Assembly: GCA_963377175.1 (NCBI GenBank)
Contig: CAUJNA010001446.1
Span: 707,922-771,921, forward strand
Origin: Effrenium voratum
Taxonomy: Eukaryota; Sar; Dinophyceae; Suessiales; Symbiodiniaceae
Direction of reading: 5' to 3'
Length of the DNA stretch: 64,000 nt
Below are positions 22,939 through 35,560 of the stretch, in pieces. The notes below the pieces were generated by a model. The model was not told the DNA's origin. It saw only the letters and a list, made by a program, of their open reading frames with translations, and ran no database searches. Every line of letters begins with the position of its first letter. Within the stretch, counting starts at the first letter, position 1. Position numbers and translations under genes: made by a program.

Positions 22939-25900
22939 ATGCGGCTGCTCCTCTTTGCAGTGGCCTTGCCAATCCTGGCCTACTGGCACTACACCGTCTA
23001 TGAGAAGGGGGAGGAGAAGGCGACGGAGGAGCAGGCCGGGCAGTGGTTGGGCAAATCTGGTTTGATGTCATGGGCCACGCCTTTTTGGGAGGGGAATCCA
23101 AAAGGAGGCTCTTAAGCAATAGGGATCTCGACATGTTTCAGACGTGATCAACGATTGCCTGTCTCCGAGAGTTGGCTGGTCCATGGCACTAAAAACCGCA
23201 ACATGCTTTTCAACCTGCAGCGCCTTCTGAGTGCCAAAAAAGACATGTGTCCCCAAAAAGGAAACCTAATGGGGCCGGTACTTGCTTTTTTCCCCAGGCC
23301 CCCTTGTTTAGAACCCAGCGTTGCTTCGCTAGGAAGAGTGCGAGAATGAGGAGCCGCACATTCAGGATGACTTGGATGAAGTCGCTGGCTCGTCCATCAA
23401 GCAGGCGCTGGCTTTGAAGCCGAGCCTGTGGGTTTCTTCCATTGTTGTTTTGTTTGTGTGTGGGTTCCCCTTAGATCGTTCGATGCAACTACCACCTAAA
23501 GAAAGAGGGGTGCCGTGCTTTCCCATGGCCACCGGAATTCTGGGGAGATTTGTGTATTCTAAATGTCGGTTGTTCAGTTGCTTGTGGGTTGTGAGCTATG
23601 ACATGTGTGAATGCTACTCCGGATTTTGCAGGACATAGACCAATGTGTTGCAGGAACATGTGTCGCGCGTCACGACATTGAGGGCGTTGCGCGTACGTGC
23701 TGGTAGACGACATCTGGCGAATCCAAGCCGAGCCTTCGGCGCGGGATGGCGTAACTGGCCGAGAGGGTCGATGGGTCGACTGAGTTTGCCGGAAATCGAT
23801 ACTACTGAAAGCTTTGCGGCTGGTCATTGCCCAGATGCCGATGGCTTTATGTCCTTGCCTGAAGGTATTGATGGCTATTTCTGTCGATCCCAGCGGCCAT
23901 TGTAATGGCTAATCAGCTATTGTCCTTTCATTGTTTGAAGGATAGTCTTGGTAGCTCACTGGCTGTGATTTCCGAATTTTCGAGTTTTGGGTTTAGCATC
24001 TTCATATCCTGAATCTCCAGGGCGCCTTCCCTGAGTCAGTGACCTATGCGTTAAAGTGTGCTTTATTAATTATTTGTGCATTGCATGAGGCCCCAGTATT
24101 GAGTAGTTCAATTGGATCGGATGAGATTTGCGTCGCGACTTCCCACTTGAGGGTAGTGACCACAGGGTCTTTGCAAAATCAGGTTGCAGCACGCAACGCC
24201 TACGCCTACTGCACATGCATGTTTTTCCCACTCGATATCAACATCGCAATGTGGCAAGCACACTGCACACTGACACGCCATTCTTTCCGACATGGAGCCT
24301 AAGGACACAGTATCCGTATTCGACCTTTAAGTACAACAAGCCAAATAGTTTCAGCCGCGACCTCTATTTTGCCAGATTCAGACCCTGAACTTTTCGCCTT
24401 GGAACATCATGTTTAAACCAGCTGGGCAGGATGCCGACATCTATGGCGATGAGTTTTGGTCAGACAAGCGCGGAGAGCCTGCGGATCGTGACGGATTTTC
24501 CTGGGATGCTGGAAGGGACGAGCTGGATGACTTCCTTGCCGATGATGGAGGCGAAGGGGGAGGTGGCAAATGCAAGGTTTGGTTCTGCTGTTGTTGGTTG
24601 CCGTGTTGCGGTTGAATGTGTTTCTGGTCATTTGGAGGGGGCCAGGATATTCCACTTTGGCTGAAAGCTTGCAAATGAATCAAAAATACCGGGCTAAGCA
24701 GTCTTGCAGAGGCCGGTTAGTTTGTTTTGATCGGCGAGGTGCATGTCCCTTCCATAACCCACTTTGATGTCCGGCGGGTTTCAGCCTTTGGCTTGTTGGA
24801 ATAAACAGATGGAGAAAACGCCAGTGCTTCATTCATGGGCATTCAAGATGACAAGGCCATGATAGCAAGGGCCCAGGAGGGCAACTCTTTGTTTCTTGCA
24901 GTACTTGGCCTTTGGGTTGCCAACAGTCGCATCCTCCCGATCAGGCGGGCGGCTATGGCAAATGGAAGCTGCACACAATAGCCCACTGACTCGTATGTTT
25001 CAAGATGAGTGCTGACATGCAAGGTTCTTGGGGTTGTTTGAAGCACCATATTCCTTTCTTGCTCACGGGCAGTCCGAGTGGTATGGCGGCTGGAAGTTTG
25101 GAATTTGCCGAAGAGTTTCGGCCCGCAGCTTGGGCAGGCAAGGTCGACTTCAAGGGCGACCTCGGCCTTGGCAAGAGTGACGACTTTGGCCTGAAAGACT
25201 TTGGCCTCGGAGGCCACAACTCGCCCCATTGATTGATTTGGAATGGGGCCGCCAGCGCCATGAGATCACGGGTGCCAACAGTAGCAGTGTCCTTGCACAG
25301 TTTGAGTGTGTCGGCGCATACATTGTGACAATCACATGTGGCTACATGTATTCGTCTTGTTTCAATGAGGTCTTCCAAGGGCTATATGGGCCAGGTGTTT
25401 CACTGTTTGGGCCTTGTTATCAAAGCAAGTGACTTGCTATGATATGACGTTGGAACAACGTTGCGGGGAGCTTGGCTCTTGATGTCGTACAGTTATATAG
25501 CTTATAGGGTCTCATTGTTGGCCATGAAATGCAATGCACAGAAGGAAGGTCAAAATGTCTGACCCTCAGCTTGCGTCTGGCATACCATTCGCAAGGCATT
25601 CACTGTGTTCAGGACAAATGTCATATGTCAAATGTGAAATTATACATGAGACCTTGGTAGGCGTCACACGCAGGTCTGGACGACAAGAGCTTCGGCCTGG
25701 GTTTGGGTCCTGACCTCGATGACTTCAGCTTTGACCGAGATCATCGAAGGGATGACAAGGGCAAAGGCAAAGGCAAGTCTAAGGATAAGGGCCACCTGGC
25801 TGCATTGCCAGCCTGAGGGCACGGCATTGTAAATCATATTGGGAGTTGGAACGCTTTGCAATCCAGTGATGTGCCTTGTTTTGTTGCCTTTGCCGCATGA

Positions 25901-28900
25901 TATAATTCTGTACATTTTGAGTCATGTCATGCAAGGCTGGTTGCAAATGTACTTTTGGTTGCGCTTCGGTACAGCAAGGCTTGCGCGCTTGGCCAAGCGC
26001 TTCTTGCCAGTTCGTCCGTATGGTTCGGGTTTGATGGCAGGTGTGGGATGTTCAAGCTGGATGGGTTGAACAAAGCCGACCAGCATATACATTGTCAATA
26101 GTTTGACTCCCTCCCAGTCAGTGAGTGGACCGTAGCGAACCTCAGGCCAAAATGCCTGAGTCCTGAAGCTTAATACTATCCTGCGTCGTCGCCGCGAACG
26201 ACCGTACCTAGCAACTATATCTTCTTAACAACAATGTTAAAAGACTTCTCCATGAGTGACACCGTCCAACTCAGATCTCATTTCTGCTGGTTCCGTTGCG
26301 TTTCGGCTGGCCGAATCCCTTAATTCGGCGTGGGGAAGACGAAGAAAGCCAGGGGTTAAGACAAGTTGTTCCATGTCCTTTTGCGAGTTTGGGGAGGCAA
26401 GTAGTTTCGACACACCCTACCCAATGCAACAGGGAAATATGTGGTTGTTGGGATGGATGAGACCCTACAAATGGGATAGACCACCCCCACCCAGCAAGCT
26501 CCCCTATTTGTAGTGGGAACTTTGAGCCCCCTTTGCCCCTCCCAAATGCAGGAAGGCATTCATATTAACGGCATTTCCAGGCTTGTACCCCGCCAGAAGC
26601 CAATAAGCTTGCTCCGCGGTGCCTGTCGGGATGGAAGCCATACCTGGAAACAGCCCTTGATATTCGAAGCGCCAAGACCCCCCTCGAACCCAAACCAGGA
26701 GGGAGTCTCCCAGGAGATGCCCACCCCACCCTACGGGTCCCAGCGTCCGAGGCAAGGAGCGAGAGGCGGACCCCAAGCAGGTCTTCGTGGCCAACGTGGC
26801 GGATGCCCACGAGGACGACCTGCGGGCCTTCTTCGAGCAGGCGACGGCTGCGACGGCCTCGGGGGGGCTGCAGACATGGTGACGGGCGCACCGGGCCCCC
26901 GGAACAATTTGTGCCCGGAAGCTGCTCAGGTGTTGCTTTGAAAAAGTTGGGGGGACCCTGCAAATCTTAAGCATGGCGGGGAGGGATCCCTAACGTGGGC
27001 ACAACATGGAGGACCCCTTTTTGGATCTCGGGCCGAGCTCAGCAAGTGGCTTCCAAAGCCTTGCGGCATCACGTTTCGTTTGGGGGGCTTTCTACTGGAA
27101 CTGGGAGCAGCCAATGATTTCTCCACCATGCGTGTCCTCAATTGGCGAGACCATCGAAATTATTGGTTTCTTTTGGGTTGCCTTGACGCCGGCAAGCACC
27201 ATCCAAAGGCTTCTTTTTGAACACAGCACAATTGGTGGGACCCTAGTGACCCTACAGGTGAGGTCTGGTCAGGTGAGGTGGAGTGATGTGATGTGTTGTG
27301 ATGTAATGCGCTGCGCTGTGGTGTGATGTCATGTGCTTTGACGTGCTGTCATGTGCTGTGATTTGCTATGCTGTGATGTTCTGTGATGCGATGTGAGTTG
27401 CTATGTGATGCGCTGTGCTGCGACGTGCTGCGATGTGAGGTGAGGCGGGTGAGGTCAGGTCAGCTTCGGCGAGGTGAGGTCAGGTGCCGTGCTGTGATTT
27501 GCAGTAATGTGAGGTGCGGTGCGGTGAGATAAGGTCAGTTGCGATGAGGTGAGGTGATGTGATGTGATGTGCCGTGATGTGATGCGATGTGGTGCAATGT
27601 GAGGCGAGGTGAGGTGATGATGTGCAGTGTTGTGATGTGATGCAATCTGAGGTTACGTTTGTGTGGGACGTGATGTGATGTGATTTGATGTCATGCGATG
27701 TCATGTGAGGTGCTGTGAGGTGCTGTGGGGTGCTGTGGGGTGGTGTGTGTGTGTGTGTGTGCTTTTTTGTCTAATAATGCCTTGGCGTGCTGTCCGCAGT
27801 AATGTTTTGCGCCACTTTAGCTTTGTTGCCTGGTTTTTTGGCGTGTTGTTTGCAGTTGTTGGCGTTTTTTGCCCCATGAAGCCAGCAACGAGCCGCAAAC
27901 CAAGCTAACATTCTATACCCCACAGCATACGCGACAGCGGCAGAACTAGCCACAAACCCGGGAAACACGCAGATGACGCATTGCTTCACACAAGAGTCAG
28001 GACGGACAGGACGAAAGCAGCATGCAAGACACTCGTTCTTTTGGGTGAGCATCTCGCTGGGCAATTTCCTGGCATCGCGAAAAGACTCAGCAATCAGCAC
28101 TCCCTACCCCTCAATGTTTTGTTGGTGCCTATCGTTTTTTCGAGACAAAGAGAAGCTAGCCCTTCCCAGTCCACTAACGTGAAAGCCACCAAACGTGGTT
28201 TGCCAGGATCCCCTGAGAATCCATGGGGGGGCAAAGTATTTTGATAGGGGCCCTCAGGAGCTTTGGTTCGGCCAGGCTGGAGACGTGGAACGCCTCAAGG
28301 TGCTTCGCAACCCGGATGGCAGCGCCAAGGGTGTTTGCTTCGTGACCTTTCGGACAGAGGATCAGGCATGCGGCGTAGCTGGTGGGTGGCGGGCCTCTAA
28401 ATACTGGGCGAATATTGCTTGAAACAGGTCACGTTTGATTGTTGCTTTCCCCTAAAGGTACAATATGCGGATGCATGTGTTTTTTTCCCCGACCCACTAT
28501 TAAGCGTATTAAGCACCCAATCTAGGGATGGGCCAATGGTTGGGTTCTGAGCACGTTCGTGACGGTCAAACTGTTATTTCGGGGTGGGGCGAATTGTATC
28601 TGAGGACGTGACCTATCAATTATAATCAGCAGAGTCTCGAGTTTGACTTGGCATTTTCCACGAGCATGTTTCATGTTTGGGGGCAGCGCACCCAAGCATA
28701 CAGGCAGTCCCTTTAGCAGATCCATGACTGTAGACTCAAGAAACTCCAGGTTTGATTTCGGGAATTCACACGCCCCGTACGAATTCCACGCCTGAGCATA
28801 GCTTCACCTGCAAGTTTTGTTCTATGAGGCCCTTCGGCCATCTTTACTTTTCCATTACTTCTCGCGAGGCTTATTTATCTCGCCAGTTCTGTTTGTGCTT

Positions 28901-29228
28901 GGCCCGGACGCGTCCTACTCGTTTTTGTTTTTGTTGTTTGTTTGTTTTTTTGGGGAGGGGTTCAGACCCATCACACTGGCACAACTTGATGAACTTGCGT
29001 GTACTGAATACCCGCGGCATCGGCCTATAACAGTCAGGGTGGGATCCACAAACTCAGTCTCATCGGCATGCAACGTCTTGGCGGGATGACAGCTTTGCTC
29101 TTTGGCCACCGTGGGCGGCCACCTGCCGATAGGTCCGAGAGGTCAAATGAAAAGCTGGCGCTGGCTTACCATGTGAGTTAAAAAGCGAAGACGTGAGGGC
29201 GGCTGTGAGCAGCGAGAGAGAGAGAGAG

Positions 29229-29267
<39 letters not shown>

Positions 29268-32200
29268 CGAGAGACAGAGAGCTGACATCGCCTCACGTAA
29301 TCAATTCGAATCAAACTGCAGAGAAACACACATGTTCATGTGGCAATGAATTATTTTGAGTTCCGGGGCAGAGTTGCTTAATGTCCGGCGCAGGCGCAAA
29401 AGGCGTTGACCTTCCACAACCGCCCTTTTGAGGGCGGCAATATCGTGGTACGCATGGCAAATGCCGGGAAGAAGGGCGAGAAAGGCAACTTGGCAATGAA
29501 TTTCATAGCGACTCCCGGCAGAGATGGTTGGTGGCGCCGTGCATGTGCGCATGTGTTTGCATGTCCTCTGTGTCAATGTCCGTTGATGAGTGCGGGCGGG
29601 CGGCTGGGCTGGCCGGGTGGGTGGCGGACGGGTGGGTGGGCGGTAAGGAGGCTGCACAATGCTCATGTTGTTGTTTCCCACTAGTAGTGAAGTCAAGAGC
29701 AGGTGCCCACTGACTGGATGCATCCAAGTCCTCATTAGGATTGACGCACCAGCTTCAAAGCTTGTCGACGCAGCTCGTGAAGCATCAAACACTTGGAGTT
29801 GATTTTCCGTAAGGTTGGATTGCAAGCCTTCGGAATGAGATTGCATAAGCACAAGGGCGAGGTGACGAGCTTTTGCGCGCAGCAGAATCATCGTGAACAA
29901 GTTTATCCACGCCCCATGTTACATCAACGCCTGTTTCATTTTGTGTGCATCCACGCATTTGATTCAATTTTACTTTACTGATCTTTCCTGATCGGTGAAC
30001 GCTTTCTGAATTCGCATCCAGGTCAATACATAAAATAGACGTCCTTGTGGCAACAGGGGCAGCAACGGAGTGAAGAGCCCACGTGTGTTGCCCTGGACTT
30101 GTCACACGATGCCAGGAAACTTTCTGAGGCATGAGCAGAGTGTGCGTGCTTTTAAGGAGGCATTCCAGCTTTAGAAGCTCGCGTGGAAGCGTTTCAGTTC
30201 GCACGTGTTGCGTGCTTTCGGCAATGCCAGGACCACCCAAATCGGAAGAAGTTTCTGCCTTTTTGCAGAAAGGTGTTGTTTGGCTGTTGGCAGTTTGTGT
30301 TTTTTTGCACGTGGTGGTGGTTCTTCCATCATGGAGCTATTTGCGAAACCGTTGCAGCAGAAAACCGGGCGGGACATCGGCGGAAGCAGGTTTCAACGTG
30401 TCGGAGTGTTTGTTGCGTTTCGGCTTTCTTTACTCGCGGGCGGTTTTTTTGTTGCTTTTTCGGCTGAAAGTTCCGCCGCCAGAGGGTCCAGGTATGGGTG
30501 CGACGCTGCAATTGAATATATTGAATGTAATTCTGTCGCGCTTGCTCCGTTCATAGCATGTCTAATTAATGAGCGGTCCTTAAAGTCAGGTGCAGGCCAG
30601 TGCCAGGAAGCCAGAGGTGCTTCCTTAGATGACCCAGCTTGAGTATTCCATAAGGGTGGCCTACTTTGTCTGGCAGAGCTTTCCATGCAACTTGCCTGCT
30701 CTGTTGAAGACAGCTGAAAGCCATGCGGATCTATGGGATCTCTGTCCAGATCGAATCCGGCGTGGTTGGGAGCGGCCCTGGGCTAGGTTTCCATAGGGTT
30801 CTGGAGCTTGCTGTTGGGGATACTCCGTAGGCTTATTTTTCAAGGGGCTATAGGCAAGCACGTTGCCCATCGTGCAAACTACTGCCCAGGTGACAAAGGT
30901 GAGGGTCGCGGCGACCGCTTTGATCGGGACCGCGACCGTGGGGACCGTGGGGACCGCTTCGACCGTTTTGACCGGGACCGTGATCATCACCGGGACCGAT
31001 CCAACGAGCGCTTCGAGCGCCCAGACCGAGACAGGCACCTCTTCCGCAATCAGCTTAAGGATGTGCTTGAGACCTTCTTTTTTGAAATGGCGCACTTTCC
31101 ATTCCTTTGGGCACTTGTCACTTCCAAGAACTTCTGCCGGTATGATGTCCGACTTGACCTGCAAATCGTGCCGGACGCGAGGAACGAGCGCAAGGGCAAG
31201 GGCCGAGGCAAGAAGGGCAGCGCCGATGTGGACGATGCCCTGGAGGAGGTGCTGGGCGTGTTTTGCTCTAAGCCGATCCCGGATGTTTTTTTTCTGGCGC
31301 TGTGGAGCCCCCACCCACCCACCCACCCACCCACCCACCCACCCACCCACCCACCCACCCACCCACCCACCCACCCACCCACCCACCCACCCACCCACCC
31401 ACCCACCCACCCACCCACCCACCCAACAGACATGCCGTCAGCGTATACCGCGGACCGCGCCTAAAAGGCCGAACGAAAGAGATGACCATTGAATTCCATC
31501 CTTTTCACCTTTTTGTTTGTTGGGTTCCCCACGTTCCCTTTGGGCAACTGGCAAGTGGAGGTTTGACTTAGACGTGAGAGGCCTTTTCCATACTGACTAA
31601 TTAGAGCTGCCTTTTTATGCATAGAATGTTGGAACTGCACCGGGTGACCTCCCCCCTCCTCCATCCCTTCCCTTTCTCTTAGTTTGTGTTTATGACCTCC
31701 CTTCCCTCCTTGATTGCCACACCCACGTGTAGTTGTTTCTAACCTCCGGCTGGGCACCTGCCATGTCACAGCGCGCGCATATTCAGGCTGACGCGTGCCT
31801 TGGCATGTGCACTGAAGCCGTTTCATTCAGGCTGAAGCCGTTTCATTCAGGCTTTGTGTAAAGCGCATCTGCTTTTCTAAATGCTCATTTGGCTTTGGTC
31901 AACCGCCTTTGCAGTGCTTACTCCTGGAGTGAGGCCAGGAGCTTTTCGACTCGGGCTCGGCGGTAAGGACTGCCAAAGTGCAGTGGTAAGCCATCGTTCT
32001 TCGACCTAAGGCAGTAGGGGTTTCACTGGATACTCACCTTTCATTTCCCATCCCCGAATGCTGTGAAGATGAATTTTAGGGGTACCCTTTTCAGCTACCC
32101 TTCTCAGCTTGCCTGGGGAAAAACCATAGAATTGCTCCAAGCCCTGCTTCCAGTTTGCCGATTTTACCCGAGCCCACGGCTCGTGGCGCCCATCTCAGGG

Positions 32201-35200
32201 GTCCACCGAGCAAGCGAGGCGCTGAGCGGCCACGACGGGCCGCTGCGCACCTCCGACTTCGACTTCGTGGCCCGGCGCTTTTTGGGGGAGCTGCGGTCCC
32301 GGGATAAGGCGGACGGCGGCTCCAGGCCAGTTCGGGTAGCGGATGGGCGGATGGGCGAAACATGGAGAGCCTTCTGGGGTCTCCAAAACTGATTTGTATC
32401 TAAGAGTGAGCAGAATCAGACATCACGACTATTATTGTTGTTGTTATTGCTATTCTTTTCTGTGAACCGCGGACGTGATCCGAGCCGTGTTGGCTTTGTG
32501 TGAGAACGTAGGGGAACCATGCACTTGCTGCAAACTACATATGCTGCACCTTGTCTATGCTCTAGGGTTAACATGCTTGATGGGGTGCGACGGCTTTATT
32601 CCATGCATTTGACCGGGGGCTTGTGACTGGTGCGGCCCGGCGATGGAAGAAAGACGTTTCCAGCCTTGTGAGCCAGCACGTATGTTTTTTCTACGCTCAG
32701 CGCGCGTGTCATCATTGCTTCACCCTCTGCAGTATTTGATGGAAGTCAACAGTATGACTGCATGACTTCTACGACGCACTTGTCCATTTTTGTTTGACTA
32801 GCTTTTCTTGCTATTGGTCTGAGTCAACACAGTTGACCAATGACTGAGACCAGTGAATGAGTGTGTGGGCGTGCGCGTGCGTTGCAAGGACTTGCAACAC
32901 ATATAGGTAAGGGCGAAGGATTGTTTGCGACGCATCAATGCCTATTGCGAAGGGTGCCCACTCTCAGCTTGGGTGCCTACTAGGCACTGTTTCAGTGTTG
33001 CCGATACAGGTTGGGGTTGGCATTCATCTTAGCAATGATTTGCTGAACACGTTTTGGCTTATTGTTTTGTCTTGCCTTGTGGTCACCCACCCACGTGTCT
33101 GTTGCTGCTATGTGGTGTTGCGTTGCTCTTGGCCGGTTGTCGCCCTATTGGCGAAATATTGTGCTTGGGAGCCTTTCTTGTCGTGATGGCAGGTTTTATC
33201 ACTTTTACTTTTGTTGGGTTTCCTTTGTGCAATACTGTGTTACGTTGAGCATTTCTATTGTGGACTGGCTGTTCGGAAGCTTCAAAGAGTTTAGCTGAGG
33301 GAGGGAGGATCTGGCACGTTGCACCCACTGCAGTGGGTCTGGATGAGAGGGCTCGGGGGGATAAGGCGTTTGTATAGTGAAGTGACTTCGTTACGTTATA
33401 CTGCGGCCATGTCAGTTTCCACTTGCCACTGCCGGTGCGGGGCAGGGTTTGCAGTTAATGGGCTTCAAACTGAGTTCCCTTTAAAGTCGGGGCGTTTTCA
33501 GGGGATGGGCCGTGATGGGAAGCAATCAAGCACATCTCAAGGTTTTACCCCAGTTGGCAGCGAGAGCTTTGAGGGGATGGTAGCCAACCAGGCCTTCCAA
33601 GCGAAAGCCATGCCACCACCAAACGTCGGAGTCTTCACCATAATATTTGTGCATGCGTGCGCTTCCTTTTCTTGAGGCCACTCTTTATGGGACAACAGAG
33701 GGTACCATTGAACCACTCAACCTCTAATTCTGCGCCTTTTTTTGCGTCTACCCTTAGCTGTTGTCTTTGTAGATGTCTGCCAAGGAAGCCACCCTTCGGC
33801 CCTTCGGGTTCCCTTTCTCCGGACTCGTTTCTTTTTTAAAATCTCCGCGGCCAGGTTCCAGGAGGCCATGGATATGGTCCTGAAATACACCTCCTCCAAG
33901 GAGCGGCTCGGGGCTCTTTTTCTTAGCGCTTAGCGGCTTAGCGAAGGCACTAGATGTGCGTTGGTTTAGCTCGAAGGGAGGCCGTGCACAAGCCTTTAGA
34001 AGTGTTGCCAACCAGCGTGTCCTTGACAAAAAGACGTTCCGAAATGTACATTATATGCGAACCAATCAGTTACTAATTCCGTAGGCAAGTAATTATATTT
34101 TTATGTATTTATACATGCATGTAAGGCCTTGCTGACATGAGCAACTTTGATGTGGCAGTGCGCAGACCCAACAAACAATTGGTCTCCTCCTGGCTCGTGT
34201 TTGAACATAGCCAAGAGTTGCTCTCGCGGCTTTGAGCGATGTGAATCTGTTCCTATATTCCGATCGTTGCGACTCATGCACATGCCTCCGCAACTCCATG
34301 AGCTTGTTACATCGCAGGGGAAGCCATTTGTTGTGTCATTTGATAGCGACTCGCAATTTACATCCTCCAAGACTCGAGTCTCGCAATAGGAATCCAAGAT
34401 GTTGGTGTCTCGATGGGATGCCTAGTGCCGATTAGGAATCCCAAGGCTCGCACGCCGATTCGGCATGCTCTTCCAAGGTGGCACCCCGGGATCAAGTAAC
34501 GCAATGTTGACCCCATATTACTCAACCCCAGTATAGTACTAGGGGGCCGTCCCTGAAATTTGGTGGGAAATCACTCTTGGAGGGGAACACCCCCTGTTAA
34601 TGAACTGGGGCTGATTAATCTGGGGGTCAACATTGTACCCGACAGTTTGATATTTGGCAACGGCAAATGTTAACTGAGGAAGTAATCGCTCACGCAAAAG
34701 CCGAAGGCGCCCACACGGAATATGCGAGCTGAAGGCAACGCGACATGAAGTTGCAGAAGAGGCATCATGAAGTATCAGGGACTCTAGGTGTTGTAGGGGA
34801 CTGAGTAAATCGATTGCATCATGCAGAGTAAAGGGGCCATATCTGAGTGGCTTGTATTGGTGTCAGATTCTTGTTTGACGGGTAGTTGGTCACAGGCTTC
34901 GAAGACGCGCAGATTGAGGTTGTCCACGGGAGAGCAGCTAGCATGGTCGAAGCTGTTCTTCCGCAGGACCGTGGGGCCGTGCGCAAGTGGACTGCCTACG
35001 TCTTTACGCTGCTCCAGAAGTTTCTTGGCGTCAATCTTCAATTTCACTCACTGAGGTTCGTTGGAAGTACGAGGTTACCTTCTATGACCTTAGGCTTTGG
35101 TTCCAGAGTGAGTGCAGGTTGACCTGGTTCAGAGGTTCAGGGGCACCGATTGGATGAATGCAGTGATCCGGGTCGGTCTCATTTGTGCGTGACAGGCTTT

Positions 35201-35560
35201 CTCTGCCAGCCTTCTCAAATCGATGTTAGACTCTTGTCTCTAGCGTTAGATGAGCAACTTCGGGCAAGTCAGGCATGTCTGCGCGATTGAAATTTACGGG
35301 GACACTGTTTACCATGACCATTCTCACTTAGCCATTGGCACAAGGCGGAATTCACAAGCTGGTTGGTCAATTGGGGGGGGGCCTCCTTTGCAGTGTGCAT
35401 CCTTGACTTTTGCCGGGGTGCACAAGTAAAAATAGAAACATGGTCGCGGACAGCCAGGTTTGACCCCGCCCTCTCAGAGGAGATCCGAGAAAAGGACCAG
35501 GAAAGAAGAGGCAAAGGGAAGGGCCGCGGAATGGCTCGGCAGAACTCGGAGGAAGATTAG
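22939..35560 (+). CDS. RRM-domain RNA-binding protein, 14 exons, 448 aa
   Basis: Exons are 22939-23034, 23333-23404, 24430-24550, 25138-25212, 25674-25772, 26752-26840, 28276-28365, 29394-29484, 30890-31034, 31182-31255, 32199-32325, 33855-33912, 34913-35019 and 35458-35560. They sum to 1347 nt with every phase matching and end at a TAG, which supports the model strongly. The RRM is rebuilt only by splicing. RNP2 VFVANV (about 165-170) is in exon 6, RNP1 KGVCFVTF (about 202-209) in exon 7, and the last strand IVVRMAN (about 231-237) in exon 8. RNP1 has Val where an aromatic residue is usual. Upstream is an acidic, Gly/Asp-rich region with DFGL repeats. Downstream is an Arg/Asp-rich low-complexity stretch (about 245-292), then a helical C-terminal region and a Lys/Gly-rich tail. 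The first exon encodes a hydrophobic segment (LLLFAVALPILAYW), odd for an RNA-binding protein; it is the least certain exon. Twelve of 13 introns start GC; the last starts GT. Confidence 0.8.
27250..27765. repeat. Degenerate GTGATGT-type minisatellite
   Basis: About 500 bp are built almost entirely of 5-bp words such as TGATG, TGAGG and TGCTG with heavy drift, ending in a pure TG run near 27745. It fills much of intron 6 (26841-28275) of the RRM gene, between the two halves of the RRM. Confidence 0.85.
29214..29280. repeat. (GA)n microsatellite
   Basis: A GA run with an A-rich interruption lies in intron 7 of the RRM gene, about 110 bases before the acceptor of exon 8. Confidence 0.9.
31307..31425. 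repeat. (CCCA)n tetranucleotide array
   Basis: Close to 29 uninterrupted CCCA units start about 50 bases after the GC donor of RRM-gene exon 10. Because the unit is four bases long, open frames on both strands are an artefact of the repeat. Confidence 0.95.
34502..34635. repeat. MITE-like element with inverted ends
   Basis: A 134-bp segment begins CAATGTTGACCCC and ends GGGGGTCAACATTG. The terminal repeats extend to about 20 bp with small differences, and a weaker inner inverted pair (ACCCCAGT and ACTGGGG) follows. It lies in intron 12 (33913-34912) of the RRM gene. No transposase is encoded. It may be a small non-autonomous DNA element. Confidence 0.65.

Noticed and set aside
31268..31571. 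Pro-Thr-His-Pro and Gly-Gly-Trp-Val repeat proteins over the CCCA arrays (also 40343-40819)
   Set aside because: A four-base repeat is open in every frame. The supported exons of the RRM and KH-like genes lie outside the arrays.
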